Assembly: GCA_949292875.1 (NCBI GenBank)
Contig: CASFBJ010000016.1
Coordinates: 1 to 64,000, forward strand
DNA: 64,000 nt
Direction of reading: 5' to 3'
DNA from: an uncultured Christensenella sp.
GTDB taxonomy: Bacteria > Bacillota > Clostridia > Christensenellales > UBA1242
This document shows positions 44,195 to 52,758 of this stretch, in pieces. Below the pieces are notes generated by a model. The model was not told where the DNA came from. It made no database searches and worked only from the letters and a program-made list of their open reading frames with translations. Position 1 is the stretch's first letter. Every line of letters starts with the position of its first letter. Both the position numbers and the translations under genes were made by a program.

Positions 44195-45481
44195 TTATTG
44201 TATAATTTTGTTGTTTTCCTTTAGAAAAGCAATTAATTTGTCCATTAATATTTCATTTTTAATGTAAGACAAATCTTGTTCTCCTATATTTTTCTTCATA
44301 TCCTCAGTATTTAAACCATACATTTTTGCAATTTCTTCAATCTTAGCATCAACTTGCTTATCTGTTACTTTTATTTTTTGTTTTTCAATAATGTTTTCTA
44401 AAACAAGTCTTATACCGCAGTTTGCTTTTGCTATACTTTTTTGCTCATCTCTTATTTCTTGCATAGTTTTTTTAGCATACTTTAGATAGTCATCTAGTTT
44501 CATGCCTTGCATAGAAAGTTTTCTTTCAAAATCATTTAATATAAAATCTATTTCATCTTCTATCATGCAATCAGGTACTTTAAACTTAGATTTTGCAACT
44601 ATTGCATCAATAAGTTTATTCATATTTTCAGTATCAACTTGTTTTTGAGCTTGTTCTTGAAGATTTTTTTCTACATCTTTTCTAAAATCTTCTAAAGTTT
44701 CAAACTCGCTTACCATACTTGCCCATTTATCATCAATAACAGGTTGTTCTTTAACAAATATTTTATTTATTTTAACATCAAATACGCTTGGTTTACCAGC
44801 CAACTCTTTACTATGATAGTCTGCTGGAAATGTTACATTTATAGCCTTTTCTTCGCCTATTTGCATTCCTACTAATTGTTCTTCAAAGCCTTCAATGAAA
44901 CTATGAGAACCTATCTCTAATTCATAGTTTTCAGCTGTTCCGCCGTCAAACTTTTTGCCATCTACACTCCCAGAAAAATTAATATTTGCTATATCTCCAT
45001 TTTGAACAGCTCTATCAGTTACTTCTACTTTTCTAGCATTTCTATTAGCCATATTTTGTATATATTCATCTATATCTTTTTTCTTAACGCTTGCTTTTTT
45101 ACCTTTAATCTCTAATCCTGTATAATCTCCCAATTCTACTGTTGGTCTATTTTGAAATGTAAGAGTCATTTTAAACCCAGTTTCGTCAAACTTATCAAGA
45201 GCCATAGATGGACTTGATACTGGATACAATTTCTCTTTAGTTATTATAGCAAGATAATGTTCCTTATACACAGCATCTATAGCATCATCTACAAAAATCA
45301 TGCTACCATACGCATTTTCTATAGCCTTTCTAGGTGCTTTTCCTTTGCGGAATCCTTGAACTTCATATTTTCCTTTGTTTTGTTCATATGCTTTTTCCAT
45401 AGCATTTGTCCATTCTTCTTTGTTTAATTCTATAGATAAATCTATTAAGTCATTTTCTTTTTTTACTATATTATATTTCAT
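44195..45481 (-). CDS. tig: Trigger factor
   Basis: Ribosome-bound chaperone and prolyl isomerase. The 428-aa product has the N-terminal ribosome-binding domain with the signature GFRKGKAPR near residue 43, the central FKBP-like PPIase domain (VQNGDIANINFSGSVDGKKFDGG; IGSHSFIEGFEEQLVGM) and the helical C-terminal substrate-binding arms. Normal length. First gene of the tig-clpP-clpX group. Confidence 0.95.
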   Translation of the reverse strand: MKYNIVKKENDLIDLSIELNKEEWTNAMEKAYEQNKGKYEVQGFRKGKAPRKAIENAYGSMIFVDDAIDAVYKEHYLAIITKEKLYPVSSPSMALDKFDETGFKMTLTFQNRPTVELGDYTGLEIKGKKASVKKKDIDEYIQNMANRNARKVEVTDRAVQNGDIANINFSGSVDGKKFDGGTAENYELEIGSHSFIEGFEEQLVGMQIGEEKAINVTFPADYHSKELAGKPSVFDVKINKIFVKEQPVIDDKWASMVSEFETLEDFRKDVEKNLQEQAQKQVDTENMNKLIDAIVAKSKFKVPDCMIEDEIDFILNDFERKLSMQGMKLDDYLKYAKKTMQEIRDEQKSIAKANCGIRLVLENIIEKQKIKVTDKQVDAKIEEIAKMYGLNTEDMKKNIGEQDLSYIKNEILMDKLIAFLKENNKIIQ

Positions 45482-45586
45482 GTTTTTCTCCCTTTATGTA
45501 ATTCGTAAATCAAATATATTATTATATATATGTATATAATCATAGCACATATAATCATTTTTAGTCAATTACTTATGTCAATTAGT

Positions 45587-46438
45587 TTATGGTTTTTCTT
45601 TTACTTCTACTTCAAATACAGCTTTCATTTCTGGTTCTTCTAATTCATAGTCATCGCCAACATATAATATGGTTACTTGATATTCGCCAGGCTGAGTAGT
45701 ATCTATAGTACGACTTATTTGTATATCATCGCCCATAAGTATTTTTTCTTCACCATTGTCTAAAGTTACTCCTAAATGAATTATGTTATAATTAATCACA
45801 TCACCAACATAATAAATACTACTAATATCTCCTGTAGGATGCATCTCTTTTATTTTAAGTTTTACAACTTCTATAAAAAATGTAACCTCATGTCCCTCGT
45901 AGGATACTGTTACTATTTTTTCTCCCAAAACAGATGTATCTATCTCACTAAACTCAAGAGATTCTGCTTTTATTTCAATTTCTTCACCATCGTTATAAAC
46001 CACTTTTGCTACAATATTAGATGTATCAAATTCATCATATTGTTTAATAGTTTTAGGTAATGTTGACTCAATTAAAGAAAATTCTTTTATTTCTGGGTTT
46101 ACAACCATTATTTCTATATTTTGATAAACTTTATGATTTATATCTTCGCCATACACAACTGTTAGTGTTTTCTTACCTGCCACATCGGTGCTTAAAGTTT
46201 TTATATTAGATGTTATGTTTTTATCATCTATATACACCTCTTTAGTAGTATCATTAGAAAAATGCACAACAAATTTTGCGCCTTGCAGATCTATCTTTTC
46301 ACCAACAAAATATTGTGTCTTTAATGTAGCACTAATAACCTCTATCTTAGTAGGATAAACCTCACCACAACCTACAATTAAAAACATAGAAAAAAATAAT
46401 AAAATTGATGCAATGCTTAAACTAATTCTTTTTCCCAT
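45587..46438 (-). CDS. Lipoprotein with three Big_3-type Ig-like domains
   Basis: A 283-aa lipoprotein: signal peptide with lipobox Leu-Ile-Val-Gly-Cys (Cys24). Three tandem domains of about 80 residues follow, resembling the bacterial Ig-like group 3 fold. Each has a Y-x-V/x-G-x-x-ID-type opening (YFVGEKIDLQGAKFVVHF, QYDEFDTSNIVAKVVYNDG, YYVGDVINYNIIHLGVTLDNG) and an ending of the type VAGKKTLTVVY or QPGEYQVTILY. It has no enzyme motif. GGAG precedes the ATG. Likely surface exposed and involved in binding; partner unknown. Confidence 0.75.
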   Translation of the reverse strand: MGKRISLSIASILLFFSMFLIVGCGEVYPTKIEVISATLKTQYFVGEKIDLQGAKFVVHFSNDTTKEVYIDDKNITSNIKTLSTDVAGKKTLTVVYGEDINHKVYQNIEIMVVNPEIKEFSLIESTLPKTIKQYDEFDTSNIVAKVVYNDGEEIEIKAESLEFSEIDTSVLGEKIVTVSYEGHEVTFFIEVVKLKIKEMHPTGDISSIYYVGDVINYNIIHLGVTLDNGEEKILMGDDIQISRTIDTTQPGEYQVTILYVGDDYELEEPEMKAVFEVEVKEKP

Positions 46439-46537
46439 ATAATCTCCACTTCCAATTACTATAGTTTATACCAATTTGTAAAATCTATTATAAATAGAAA
46501 AAATGTGTCAACTAATATAGTTTACACATAATTTTCA

Positions 46538-46762
46538 CTATTTTTTAGCTTCTAAATAATTTACTATATCTTGTATAGTTTTCAAGTTTTGAGCATCTTC
46601 ATTAGATATTTGAATACCATATTCATCTTCTAAAGCCATAAGCATTTCTAAGGTATCTAATGAATCTACACCCAAATCTTCTACAAGTCTAGATTCTAAA
46701 GTTATTTTATCTTCAGATATATTAAGTTGTTCTGCAACTATTTTTTTTACTTGCTCTAACAT
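46538..46762 (-). CDS. acpP: Acyl carrier protein
   Basis: Carries acyl chains in fatty acid synthesis on a 4'-phosphopantetheine arm. The 74-aa acidic protein has the attachment Ser in GVDSLDTLEMLMALEDEY at about residue 36 and the helix pattern of the family. An AAGGAG site precedes the ATG. No other fab genes are near; the downstream gene is the lipoprotein on the same strand. Confidence 0.92.
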   Translation of the reverse strand: MLEQVKKIVAEQLNISEDKITLESRLVEDLGVDSLDTLEMLMALEDEYGIQISNEDAQNLKTIQDIVNYLEAKK

Positions 46763-46846
46763 TTTGTATCTCCTTGTATATTTTACCTAGGTAGTATACA
46801 ATATTTTTTTTTATTTGACAAGTATATTTGTATAGTTTGCAATTAT

Positions 46847-47455
46847 TTATTTATCTGTAAATGGTATATACTCAGATGGGTCTACTTTTGCGCCATCTCT
46901 AAAAAGCTCAAAATGTAGATGATTAGTATCTAAATGTTCTGCGTTAGCAGTTGCTCCAACTTTTCCTATAACTTGTCCTTGCTTTACTTCATCGCCAACA
47001 GCAACGCTTACATCTTCTTTAAGTGAACCGTATAGAGATTTCATTCCATCGCTATGCTCTATCACAACAACAGTACCTTCAAGATAATTAGTATAAACTT
47101 GGGTTACTTTGCCGTCAGCTATAGCCATTACTTTAGCGTCTTCAGATGCAGACAAGTCTAGACTTTTGTGAGCTTCCCATCTTTTTAATGATGCATTATA
47201 CATTAATTCTGTTTCGTTATACTCTTTTAGTATTGTAAATGTTTCTAAAGGCACTCTAAAATCTTCTACGCCTGGAGTAACAACCTCTGTAGAACCACCT
47301 TTATCATCATCTACATCAGTATTTACATTTTGAGCATTAGCAGAACTAGTGAGCGCTATGACTGTAACCATTATGGCAAGTGCCAACACCACTAAAATAT
47401 AATACACATTAGATTTTAAAAACTTTAAAAATTTGTTTCCTTGATTCTCACTCAT
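46847..47455 (-). CDS. spoIIQ: SpoIIQ-like M23 metallopeptidase
   Basis: Forespore membrane protein that pairs with SpoIIIAH across the intermembrane space. The 202-aa product has one N-terminal membrane helix (about 18-38), an Asp-rich linker and a LytM/M23 domain. The zinc ligands are kept: HKSLD (His-x3-Asp) near residue 111 and NHLHFELF (His-x-His) near 180, as in clostridial SpoIIQ but unlike the inactive Bacillus protein. The ATG at 47455 is preceded by GGGAGG at a long spacing. A vegetative M23 peptidase cannot be excluded, but size and neighbours favour SpoIIQ. Confidence 0.75.
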   Translation of the reverse strand: MSENQGNKFLKFLKSNVYYILVVLALAIMVTVIALTSSANAQNVNTDVDDDKGGSTEVVTPGVEDFRVPLETFTILKEYNETELMYNASLKRWEAHKSLDLSASEDAKVMAIADGKVTQVYTNYLEGTVVVIEHSDGMKSLYGSLKEDVSVAVGDEVKQGQVIGKVGATANAEHLDTNHLHFELFRDGAKVDPSEYIPFTDK

Positions 47456-47532
47456 CTTTCTTTTTAAACCTCCCTGCACTAATCATTGACACATTTTTTT
47501 TATTTAAACATTTTTTTAAAAATTTTTTTTTA

Positions 47533-47991
47533 TTAAAATGAACCCACAATCATTGGATATCCCACAACTAATAATTTTTCACTAATAGATATTTGCAAAT
47601 TGACTTTTTTCCCATCTATAAACTCATACTTTGGTAATAAATGTGTATACATATAATAAATCTCTCTATCTGCCACATTTTCGCATTTCACTATATAGCA
47701 ATGCATACCTTGAATAAACTCGTTTAAATCAAAATTTTCACTATCTGTAACAAAAGTTTCACCATATACTTCTATATCATATATATCGCCTTGCTTTATA
47801 TTTTGTAATTCATTTTCATATGCAAGGTTAGGCTCTTTACTTTGTAATTGCATATTATCTGCATTAGATGAATAGGCAAAAATTTCTCCACCTGTAAAAA
47901 TGCTTTTTAACATAGACACAAAATCTTCTTTCATTAAACCAGCGCATAAAAAACATATGATAAACATACTAAATAAAAAAAATCTTCGCAT
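47533..47991 (-). CDS. Small exported protein, possibly YwmB-like
   Basis: A 152-aa protein with an N-terminal signal/anchor segment (about 3-18). The C-terminal 60 residues (KKVNLQISISEKLLVVGYPMI at the end) recall the closing strand of YwmB, a family found near spoIIQ/spoIID genes, but the protein is shorter and the match is weak. It lies immediately upstream of the spoIIQ-like gene. Its GGAG site and ATG are both trapped in a 10-bp hairpin, so expression is likely conditional. Confidence 0.5.
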   Translation of the reverse strand: MRRFFLFSMFIICFLCAGLMKEDFVSMLKSIFTGGEIFAYSSNADNMQLQSKEPNLAYENELQNIKQGDIYDIEVYGETFVTDSENFDLNEFIQGMHCYIVKCENVADREIYYMYTHLLPKYEFIDGKKVNLQISISEKLLVVGYPMIVGSF

Positions 47992-48013
47992 AATAAAAAC
48001 TCCATTATGCGAA
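47985..48013 (-). promoter_or_regulatory. Hairpin over the ribosome site and start codon; terminator-like
   Basis: Perfect 10-bp stem TTCGCATAAT/ATTATGCGAA with a 9-base loop. On the minus-strand RNA the loop carries the GGAG ribosome site, the 3' arm carries the AUG, and the coding sequence that follows begins GAUUUUUUUU. So it can act both as a terminator for the upstream operon and as a translation block for the 152-aa gene. Confidence 0.7.
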
Positions 48014-48049
48014 AATTATAAACATTATTTTTACTTTTATACTCATTAA

Positions 48050-49270
48050 TTACAAATAATCTAATACACCAAAATCTCTCACTAGTTTTATAAAACAATC
48101 GCCCTTAGTAAAATCTGGTGTAAAATATATGGCTTTAAGTGCAGTATCGTTGTGCATTTTTTTACTAAAAGAATACCCACTATCATTATACAAATCTAAT
48201 GCCTTATCTATCATATGGTCTAAAATAATTGAAAAATTTGCACACTTTTTCACTAGTTTTTTCTCAAATCTTCTAACTAAATAGTTCATTTTTTCTGCTT
48301 TTAAAGTATCAAATTCATCAATCTCATAATCAACATTATGAAATAAGTTATCTATTAATCTAATTTTCTTTTCTATATCATAGTAACTATAAGATAATGT
48401 TGGCAAATTTTTGAAAAACTCCGCATATACTTTTGCCATTGCTTGAACTCCAACTAATCTTATTTCATCATAAGACAAATCACTTTTAGGCTCAAAGTAC
48501 TTATACAATTTTCCAAAAACATTTTCCTTAGTGTCAAGATTGATTTTAGATTGAATTAAAAATTTTGAAAAATCTTCCATAAAGCAAAGATAATTATCTA
48601 AAAACTTATCATGCAAAAACACTACTTCACTTAGCAAATTGTTTAATCTATAAGCATAGTTTACAAATTCACTTTTTAAGTCTATATAATAATTAGATTT
48701 ATAAATGTAAGTATCTAACATTAGTTCCAAAAACGAACCAAAATATACAATGGTTGAAAACACACTTGCTACAAGACTCTCTCTATCTATTTCATTACCA
48801 CATTTATAAGATATAATGTAGTACTTCATAGGCTCACACTTCTCATATGTGAGCATTCCCTCTTTTGTAACATAACATAAAGGTAAAAAAGCATCTAAAC
48901 TAGGCATATTTTCCATGTAGTATACACAATCTTGCCCACAATCTCTACTTACCATCTTTGCATAAGAAATACTATCTATATCCAAACAACACAAGAGCGA
49001 AACATTATCTACTACCTTGTATACACTTTTCGCATTTTGCAGTGTCGCTTTATCATCACTAAAAAGATAGATAGGTTTTACACCTGTTTCATCTAACGCT
49101 TTTTTCATTTTTACATACAACTCACTCGTACATATAAAACAAACTTTACAGTTTACATAATTACTTTTTAAATATTCTTTAAAAGCAGATAATGCATCAT
49201 CATATAAGCCACTTTCTATACAAGCAATTTTACTAACTTTATTTGATTTTTCTTCTTTTTCTTCTACCAT
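48050..49270 (-). CDS. Degenerate dehydroquinate-synthase/G1P-dehydrogenase-like protein
   Basis: A 406-aa cytoplasmic protein. The N-terminal 130 residues have a Rossmann-like alternation (KVCFICTSELYVKMKKAL, KPIYLFSDDK, VSLLCCLDIDSISYAK). The helical C-terminal half ends in ALKAIYFTPDFTKGDCFIKL and FGVL, like the tail of sn-glycerol-1-phosphate dehydrogenases. The GGGS nucleotide loop and the metal-binding His pair of that superfamily are not seen, so it may be a pseudo-enzyme. It is Cys-rich in the first half. It begins 15 bases after an ArsR gene, in one operon. The family link is my inference from pattern and could be wrong. Confidence 0.45.
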   Translation of the reverse strand: MVEEKEEKSNKVSKIACIESGLYDDALSAFKEYLKSNYVNCKVCFICTSELYVKMKKALDETGVKPIYLFSDDKATLQNAKSVYKVVDNVSLLCCLDIDSISYAKMVSRDCGQDCVYYMENMPSLDAFLPLCYVTKEGMLTYEKCEPMKYYIISYKCGNEIDRESLVASVFSTIVYFGSFLELMLDTYIYKSNYYIDLKSEFVNYAYRLNNLLSEVVFLHDKFLDNYLCFMEDFSKFLIQSKINLDTKENVFGKLYKYFEPKSDLSYDEIRLVGVQAMAKVYAEFFKNLPTLSYSYYDIEKKIRLIDNLFHNVDYEIDEFDTLKAEKMNYLVRRFEKKLVKKCANFSIILDHMIDKALDLYNDSGYSFSKKMHNDTALKAIYFTPDFTKGDCFIKLVRDFGVLDYL

Positions 49271-49285
49271 TTCATTCACCTCTAT

Positions 49286-49639
49286 CTATTTGCTATGAAA
49301 TATGTACTTACTATCTTGTATGTGCTCTACTCCATTCATCATTATTTCATTAACTTTATCATTAGCAAGTGAATAATATATTACCTTTCCATCTCTTTTA
49401 TACTTTACCATACTTAATGATTTTAAAAGTTTTAACTGATGACTAACCGTTGTTTGATTAATATTTAGCATATTGCTTATATCTGTTACACAAAGTTCTG
49501 CCATACTAAGCGCAGACAAAATTTTAATCCTTGTTTTATCACTATACGCTTGAAAATAGTTTGCAAGAAGTTCTAAAACTTCGCTACTAGGCATATAATG
49601 AAGTATTGCTGATTTTGTTTTCTCTTCTATATTCGGCAT
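49286..49639 (-). CDS. ArsR-family transcriptional regulator
   Basis: A 117-aa winged-helix regulator. The DNA-binding part is clear: ALSMAELCVTDISNMLNINQTTVSHQLKLLK at about 44-74 with the recognition helix TTVSHQLKLL, then a wing (YKRDGKVIYYSL). The classic metal motif ELCVCDL is changed to ELCVTDI: one Cys remains, so the arsenic-type site is incomplete and the signal is unknown. It is first in an operon with the pseudo-dehydrogenase gene. AGGAGG precedes the ATG. Confidence 0.85.
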   Translation of the reverse strand: MPNIEEKTKSAILHYMPSSEVLELLANYFQAYSDKTRIKILSALSMAELCVTDISNMLNINQTTVSHQLKLLKSLSMVKYKRDGKVIYYSLANDKVNEIMMNGVEHIQDSKYIFHSK

Positions 49640-49787
49640 ACACCCTCCTTAAATGATATATTGTAAAATAATTTGCACATATTACCATACATTATCATCA
49701 TAAGGCAAACTTAAAATTGTAACAATCGCTAATCGTGTCGCATATTAGATATTAAGCAAAAAAAATATCATATAGGAGAGAAAAATA

Positions 49788-49982
49788 ATGTCTACTTGGT
49801 ATGTTTTAATTGTGATTATTCTAGGTATAGTCGTAAGCGCTACAAATATAGATTTAGCAAACAATACTATTATACTTTTACTTATATTATTAGCTTTAGC
49901 AGGAACAACCAACAATGGTTGTTGTCATAACAATAACCAATGCGGTTGCCCCGGTTTAAACTTTAATAACGCTTTTGTATAA
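49788..49982 (+). CDS. Small hydrophobic protein with Cys-rich tail
   Basis: A 64-aa protein: one or two membrane segments (about 4-18 and 26-39) and a polar tail with four Cys (GCCHNNNQCGCPG). No family is recognised. It has a good AGGAGAG ribosome site and its own terminator. It shares with the 80-aa protein at 30.4 kb the mix of hydrophobic stretches and CxC pairs, though the order is reversed. Confidence 0.6.
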   Translation: MSTWYVLIVIILGIVVSATNIDLANNTIILLLILLALAGTTNNGCCHNNNQCGCPGLNFNNAFV

Positions 49983-50021
49983 CGAAATACTTAAAATACA
50001 AACAATAAAAACTTTAAAAAC

Positions 50022-50051
50022 AAAAAAGGAACTCTGCAAAGTTCCTTTTTT
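50022..50051. terminator. Bidirectional terminator
   Basis: AAAAAAGGAACT/AGTTCCTTTTTT stem with a 6-base loop between the convergent small Cys protein gene and the thioesterase gene. Confidence 0.85.
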
Positions 50052-50100
50052 ACTATATTTGTAAGTTATGAAATATATAAGTATTATATGCAATTATATT

Positions 50101-50625
50101 TTACAAACCTAGTATTTGTGTATTTTTTATATTCACAAATTTTATTCCCCTCTCATCAGGAAAATTTTCCCATACAAAATCTGCAGACTCACCTGCTATT
50201 GTTTCTATAGGTAATTTCATATATGTAGCTTCTGCACTCGCAAGCAAGTTACCATTTTCGTCTTCTATACCACCTACTCCAACAAAACCAAGTTGTGTAT
50301 TTTTTACTATTCTTGCAAAACACTTTATACTTTCATTTAGTGGAACAGGTTTACGAAACTTAACTTCTATTTTAGTAGTAACTCCCCAAACTGTCGGTTC
50401 TTTTATAAGTATAGCTCTACCTATTGTTTCATCAAGTAGCGCAGTTATCATACCGCCATGCATTCTATTAGGGTAACTTTGATGTTCCTCTCGTCCAGAG
50501 GTTATAGTACAAAGCACATCTTTTTGTAATTCATAAAATTTTGCACCTAAAGAAAACAAACTTTCAAGTCCACAAATCATACACTTATCCGAATTGTTTT
50601 GTAATTTTAACGCTTTTAGTTCCAT
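50101..50625 (-). CDS. PaaI-family hotdog thioesterase
   Basis: A 174-aa acyl-CoA thioesterase-like protein of the 4HBT/PaaI group. The catalytic loop NRMHGGMITALLDETIGRAI (about 54-73) holds the conserved His-Gly-Gly and the Asp/Glu of the active site. The central strand TKIEVKFRKPVPL and the closing helix AEATYMKL are also family-like. Three Cys cluster near the N-terminus (KCMICGLES). Substrate unknown. Monocistronic. Confidence 0.8.
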   Translation of the reverse strand: MELKALKLQNNSDKCMICGLESLFSLGAKFYELQKDVLCTITSGREEHQSYPNRMHGGMITALLDETIGRAILIKEPTVWGVTTKIEVKFRKPVPLNESIKCFARIVKNTQLGFVGVGGIEDENGNLLASAEATYMKLPIETIAGESADFVWENFPDERGIKFVNIKNTQILGL

Positions 50626-50784
50626 TTAAACCTCGTATTTTAATTTTATTTTTTACTATATTTTTAAAATTAGATTTTAATTAAATATATTTTCAGTATA
50701 ATAATACTAGTTTTTGCGTACTTTTGCAAGTATTTACTAAAAATATTTTTCAAATATTTATCAAGTTATACATATTGCTTTTTA

Positions 50785-50815
50785 TTGACTTAATTTACAT
50801 ATTGTGGTATATAAT
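50785..50815 (+). promoter_or_regulatory. Probable recF promoter
   Basis: TTGACT (50785-50790) and an A/T-rich -10 (TATATA 50808-50813 at 17-base spacing, or TATAAT 50810-50815 at 19), with the recF ATG about 26 bases downstream. Confidence 0.5.
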
Positions 50816-50840
50816 ATTATAAGATTTAAGGAATGAAAAA

Positions 50841-51929
50841 ATGTATATAAAAGAATTATCAGTATCAAATTTTAGAAACTATGACAATGCTTATATTAAT
50901 CTTAGTAATGGTTTAAATGTTTTTGAAGGTCAAAATGCACAAGGCAAAACAAATCTATTAGAAGCAATATATATATGCGCAATAGGCAAAAGTAATAGAA
51001 CAAGTAAAATAAAAGATTGTATAAACTGGAGCAAAAGTTTTTCTATAATAGACATTAAAGTACAAAAAAAGATAGGAACAATTCATATACAATTTAAAAT
51101 TTTAGAAAACGGAAAAAAAATTATACTTATAAATGGCTCTCCTATAAAAAGTTTATCTCAATTACTTGGAGAAATAAATATAATATATTTTTTCCCAGAC
51201 GATTTAAAACTTATAAAAGAAGCTCCAAACGATAGAAGAAAATTTATGGATATAGATATATCTCAAGCATCAAAAATATATTTTAACAATCTTATGAAAT
51301 ACAATCTTGCACTTGCTCAAAGAAATAAGCTTTTAAAGTCTGCTAAAACGCTTACAGAGTTAGAACAAACTATAAATATTTGGGACGAGCAACTAAGTAG
51401 TTATGCGAGTAAAATAATAATGTCTAGAATAAGATTTTTAGCAAAGCTTGCTCCACTCGCAGAAAAAAGCCATTTTGAGTTAAGTAACAATCAAGAAACT
51501 TTAAAAATATCTTATCAAGGCGAAACAGGTGATAGTGTTGATGAAATAAAAAACAAACTATTAAAACTTTACAAAGAAAATCTTGAAAAGGATTACAACT
51601 TAGGATACACAAGTATAGGCCCACATAAAGATGATATATATATAGAATTAAACGGTGTAGATTTGCGTTCTTTTGGTTCTCAAGGACAACAACGCACCGC
51701 ATCACTAGCACTAAAATTTGCAGAAATAGAACTTTTCAAAAGTGAATCAGGCGAAGAACCTATAATACTATTAGATGATGTTTTAAGTGAGTTAGATGAA
51801 AAAAGAAGACAAAATCTCATTAAAATGAGTGAAAAACTTCAAACTATAATAACTTGCACTGAGTATACTGAAAATGCAAAAAATGCCCAAGTTTTCAAGA
51901 TAAAATCAGGAAAAATTACCAAAAACTAG
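50841..51929 (+). CDS. recF: DNA replication and repair protein RecF
   Basis: SMC-like ATPase that loads RecA at gaps. The 362-aa product has Walker A GQNAQGKTNLLEAI near residue 34, the GSPIKSLSQLLGEINIIYFFPDDLKLIKE-type central part, the signature SFGSQGQQRTASLALK near 275 and Walker B EPIILLDDVLSELD. It is not in the usual dnaA-dnaN-recF-gyrB order: the HU gene follows and a thioesterase gene precedes it. Confidence 0.95.
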   Translation: MYIKELSVSNFRNYDNAYINLSNGLNVFEGQNAQGKTNLLEAIYICAIGKSNRTSKIKDCINWSKSFSIIDIKVQKKIGTIHIQFKILENGKKIILINGSPIKSLSQLLGEINIIYFFPDDLKLIKEAPNDRRKFMDIDISQASKIYFNNLMKYNLALAQRNKLLKSAKTLTELEQTINIWDEQLSSYASKIIMSRIRFLAKLAPLAEKSHFELSNNQETLKISYQGETGDSVDEIKNKLLKLYKENLEKDYNLGYTSIGPHKDDIYIELNGVDLRSFGSQGQQRTASLALKFAEIELFKSESGEEPIILLDDVLSELDEKRRQNLIKMSEKLQTIITCTEYTENAKNAQVFKIKSGKITKN

Positions 51930-51990
51930 TAATTTTTTATGAAAATAAAGCCAAAAACACCTTAAAATGTAACAAATTTGTTGAAATCCT

Positions 51991-52018
51991 TTGCTTTTTC
52001 GTATTATTTTGTTATAAT
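51991..52018 (+). promoter_or_regulatory. Promoter of the HU gene
   Basis: TTGCTT (51991-51996), 16-base spacer, TATAAT (52013-52018), 44 bases before the ATG. Confidence 0.6.
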
Positions 52019-52061
52019 TATAGTAGCAAAATTTGCTAATACATTCATAGGAGAAAAAAAG

Positions 52062-52337
52062 ATGAATAAAACAGAATTTATAAAAGAAATTCAAAAAGAA
52101 GGCGATTTTAGTTCTCTAAAAGATGCTGAAAAAGCATACAATGCTTTCGTTGGAGCAATCTACAAAGGATTAAAAAATTCTGGCAAGATTATATTAGCAG
52201 GCTTTGGAACATTTGAACTTAAAAACAAACCAGCAGGAACTGTAAAAAATCCAAAGACTGGTGCTGTAATCAAAACTGAAGCAAAAAGAGTTCCTAAGTT
52301 TAAGTTTAGTAGTAGCTTCAAGACTTTATTATCATAG
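52062..52337 (+). CDS. hup: HU-family DNA-binding protein
   Basis: A 91-aa nucleoid protein of the HU/IHF family, binding DNA as a dimer. It opens MNKTEFIKEI and has the dimer core AFVGAIYKGLKNSGKIILAGFGTFELKN and a beta-arm region that ends KRVPKFKFSSSFKTLL. The conserved arm sequence is somewhat changed: NPKTGAVIKTEAKRVPKFK keeps the NP-TG and P-F-K residues. The frame extends upstream, but the ATG at 52062 has AGGAG and the family start. It has its own promoter and terminator. Confidence 0.92.
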   Translation: MNKTEFIKEIQKEGDFSSLKDAEKAYNAFVGAIYKGLKNSGKIILAGFGTFELKNKPAGTVKNPKTGAVIKTEAKRVPKFKFSSSFKTLLS

Positions 52338-52343
52338 GAGCAT

Positions 52344-52370
52344 AAAAAAAAGAGCAAATGCTCTTTTTTT
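52344..52370. terminator. Bidirectional terminator
   Basis: AAAAAAAAGAGC-AAAT-GCTCTTTTTTTT hairpin between the convergent HU and veg genes. Confidence 0.85.
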
Positions 52371-52374
52371 TATT

Positions 52375-52599
52375 TTACATTATTTTAACATCTCCACAAA
52401 GTACATCTGAATACGAATAAGTTTTAGTATTTCCCTCTACATCTTGAAAAGTGAAAACACTTGGATAAATGCTTTGTATACTTCCTGAAAAGGTTTTTAT
52501 TCTCTTTCTTCCCGTATTTACTTCTATATCTATATTTACTCCTTTTAGTTCTTCTATTTGAGCTTTAATCTCATTTATCCCGCTTGGCATTTTTCTCAT
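52375..52599 (-). CDS. veg: Veg family protein
   Basis: A 74-aa beta-barrel protein of the Veg family, abundant in Firmicutes and linked in Bacillus to biofilm matrix gene expression and spore outgrowth. The features are INEIKAQIEELKGVNIDIEV, GRKRIKTFSGSIQSIYPSVF and TYSYSDVLCGDVKI at the end. The ATG at 52599 has GGAGG at good spacing; ten further in-frame codons upstream are not needed. Its mode of action is not known. Confidence 0.85.
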   Translation of the reverse strand: MRKMPSGINEIKAQIEELKGVNIDIEVNTGRKRIKTFSGSIQSIYPSVFTFQDVEGNTKTYSYSDVLCGDVKIM

Positions 52600-52688
52600 A
52601 AAGACAACCTCCAAAAATATTTTTGCCATTATTTCCCATTTTTATACATCTAAAAACAAAAATTTAAGTTTTGTATTATAACATTTAT

Positions 52689-52716
52689 GAATAAATTGCA
52701 ATCTTACACATACATA
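52689..52716 (+). promoter_or_regulatory. Sigma-E-like promoter of sipL
   Basis: GAATAAA (52689-52695), 13-base spacer, CATACATA (52709-52716). The -10 and spacing are the same as at yqfC, but here a 42-base leader with a ribosome site follows. Confidence 0.45.
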
Positions 52717-52758
52717 TAAATAGCGCCAAAAGCGAAACTATGAAAAAAGGTGGAAGAT

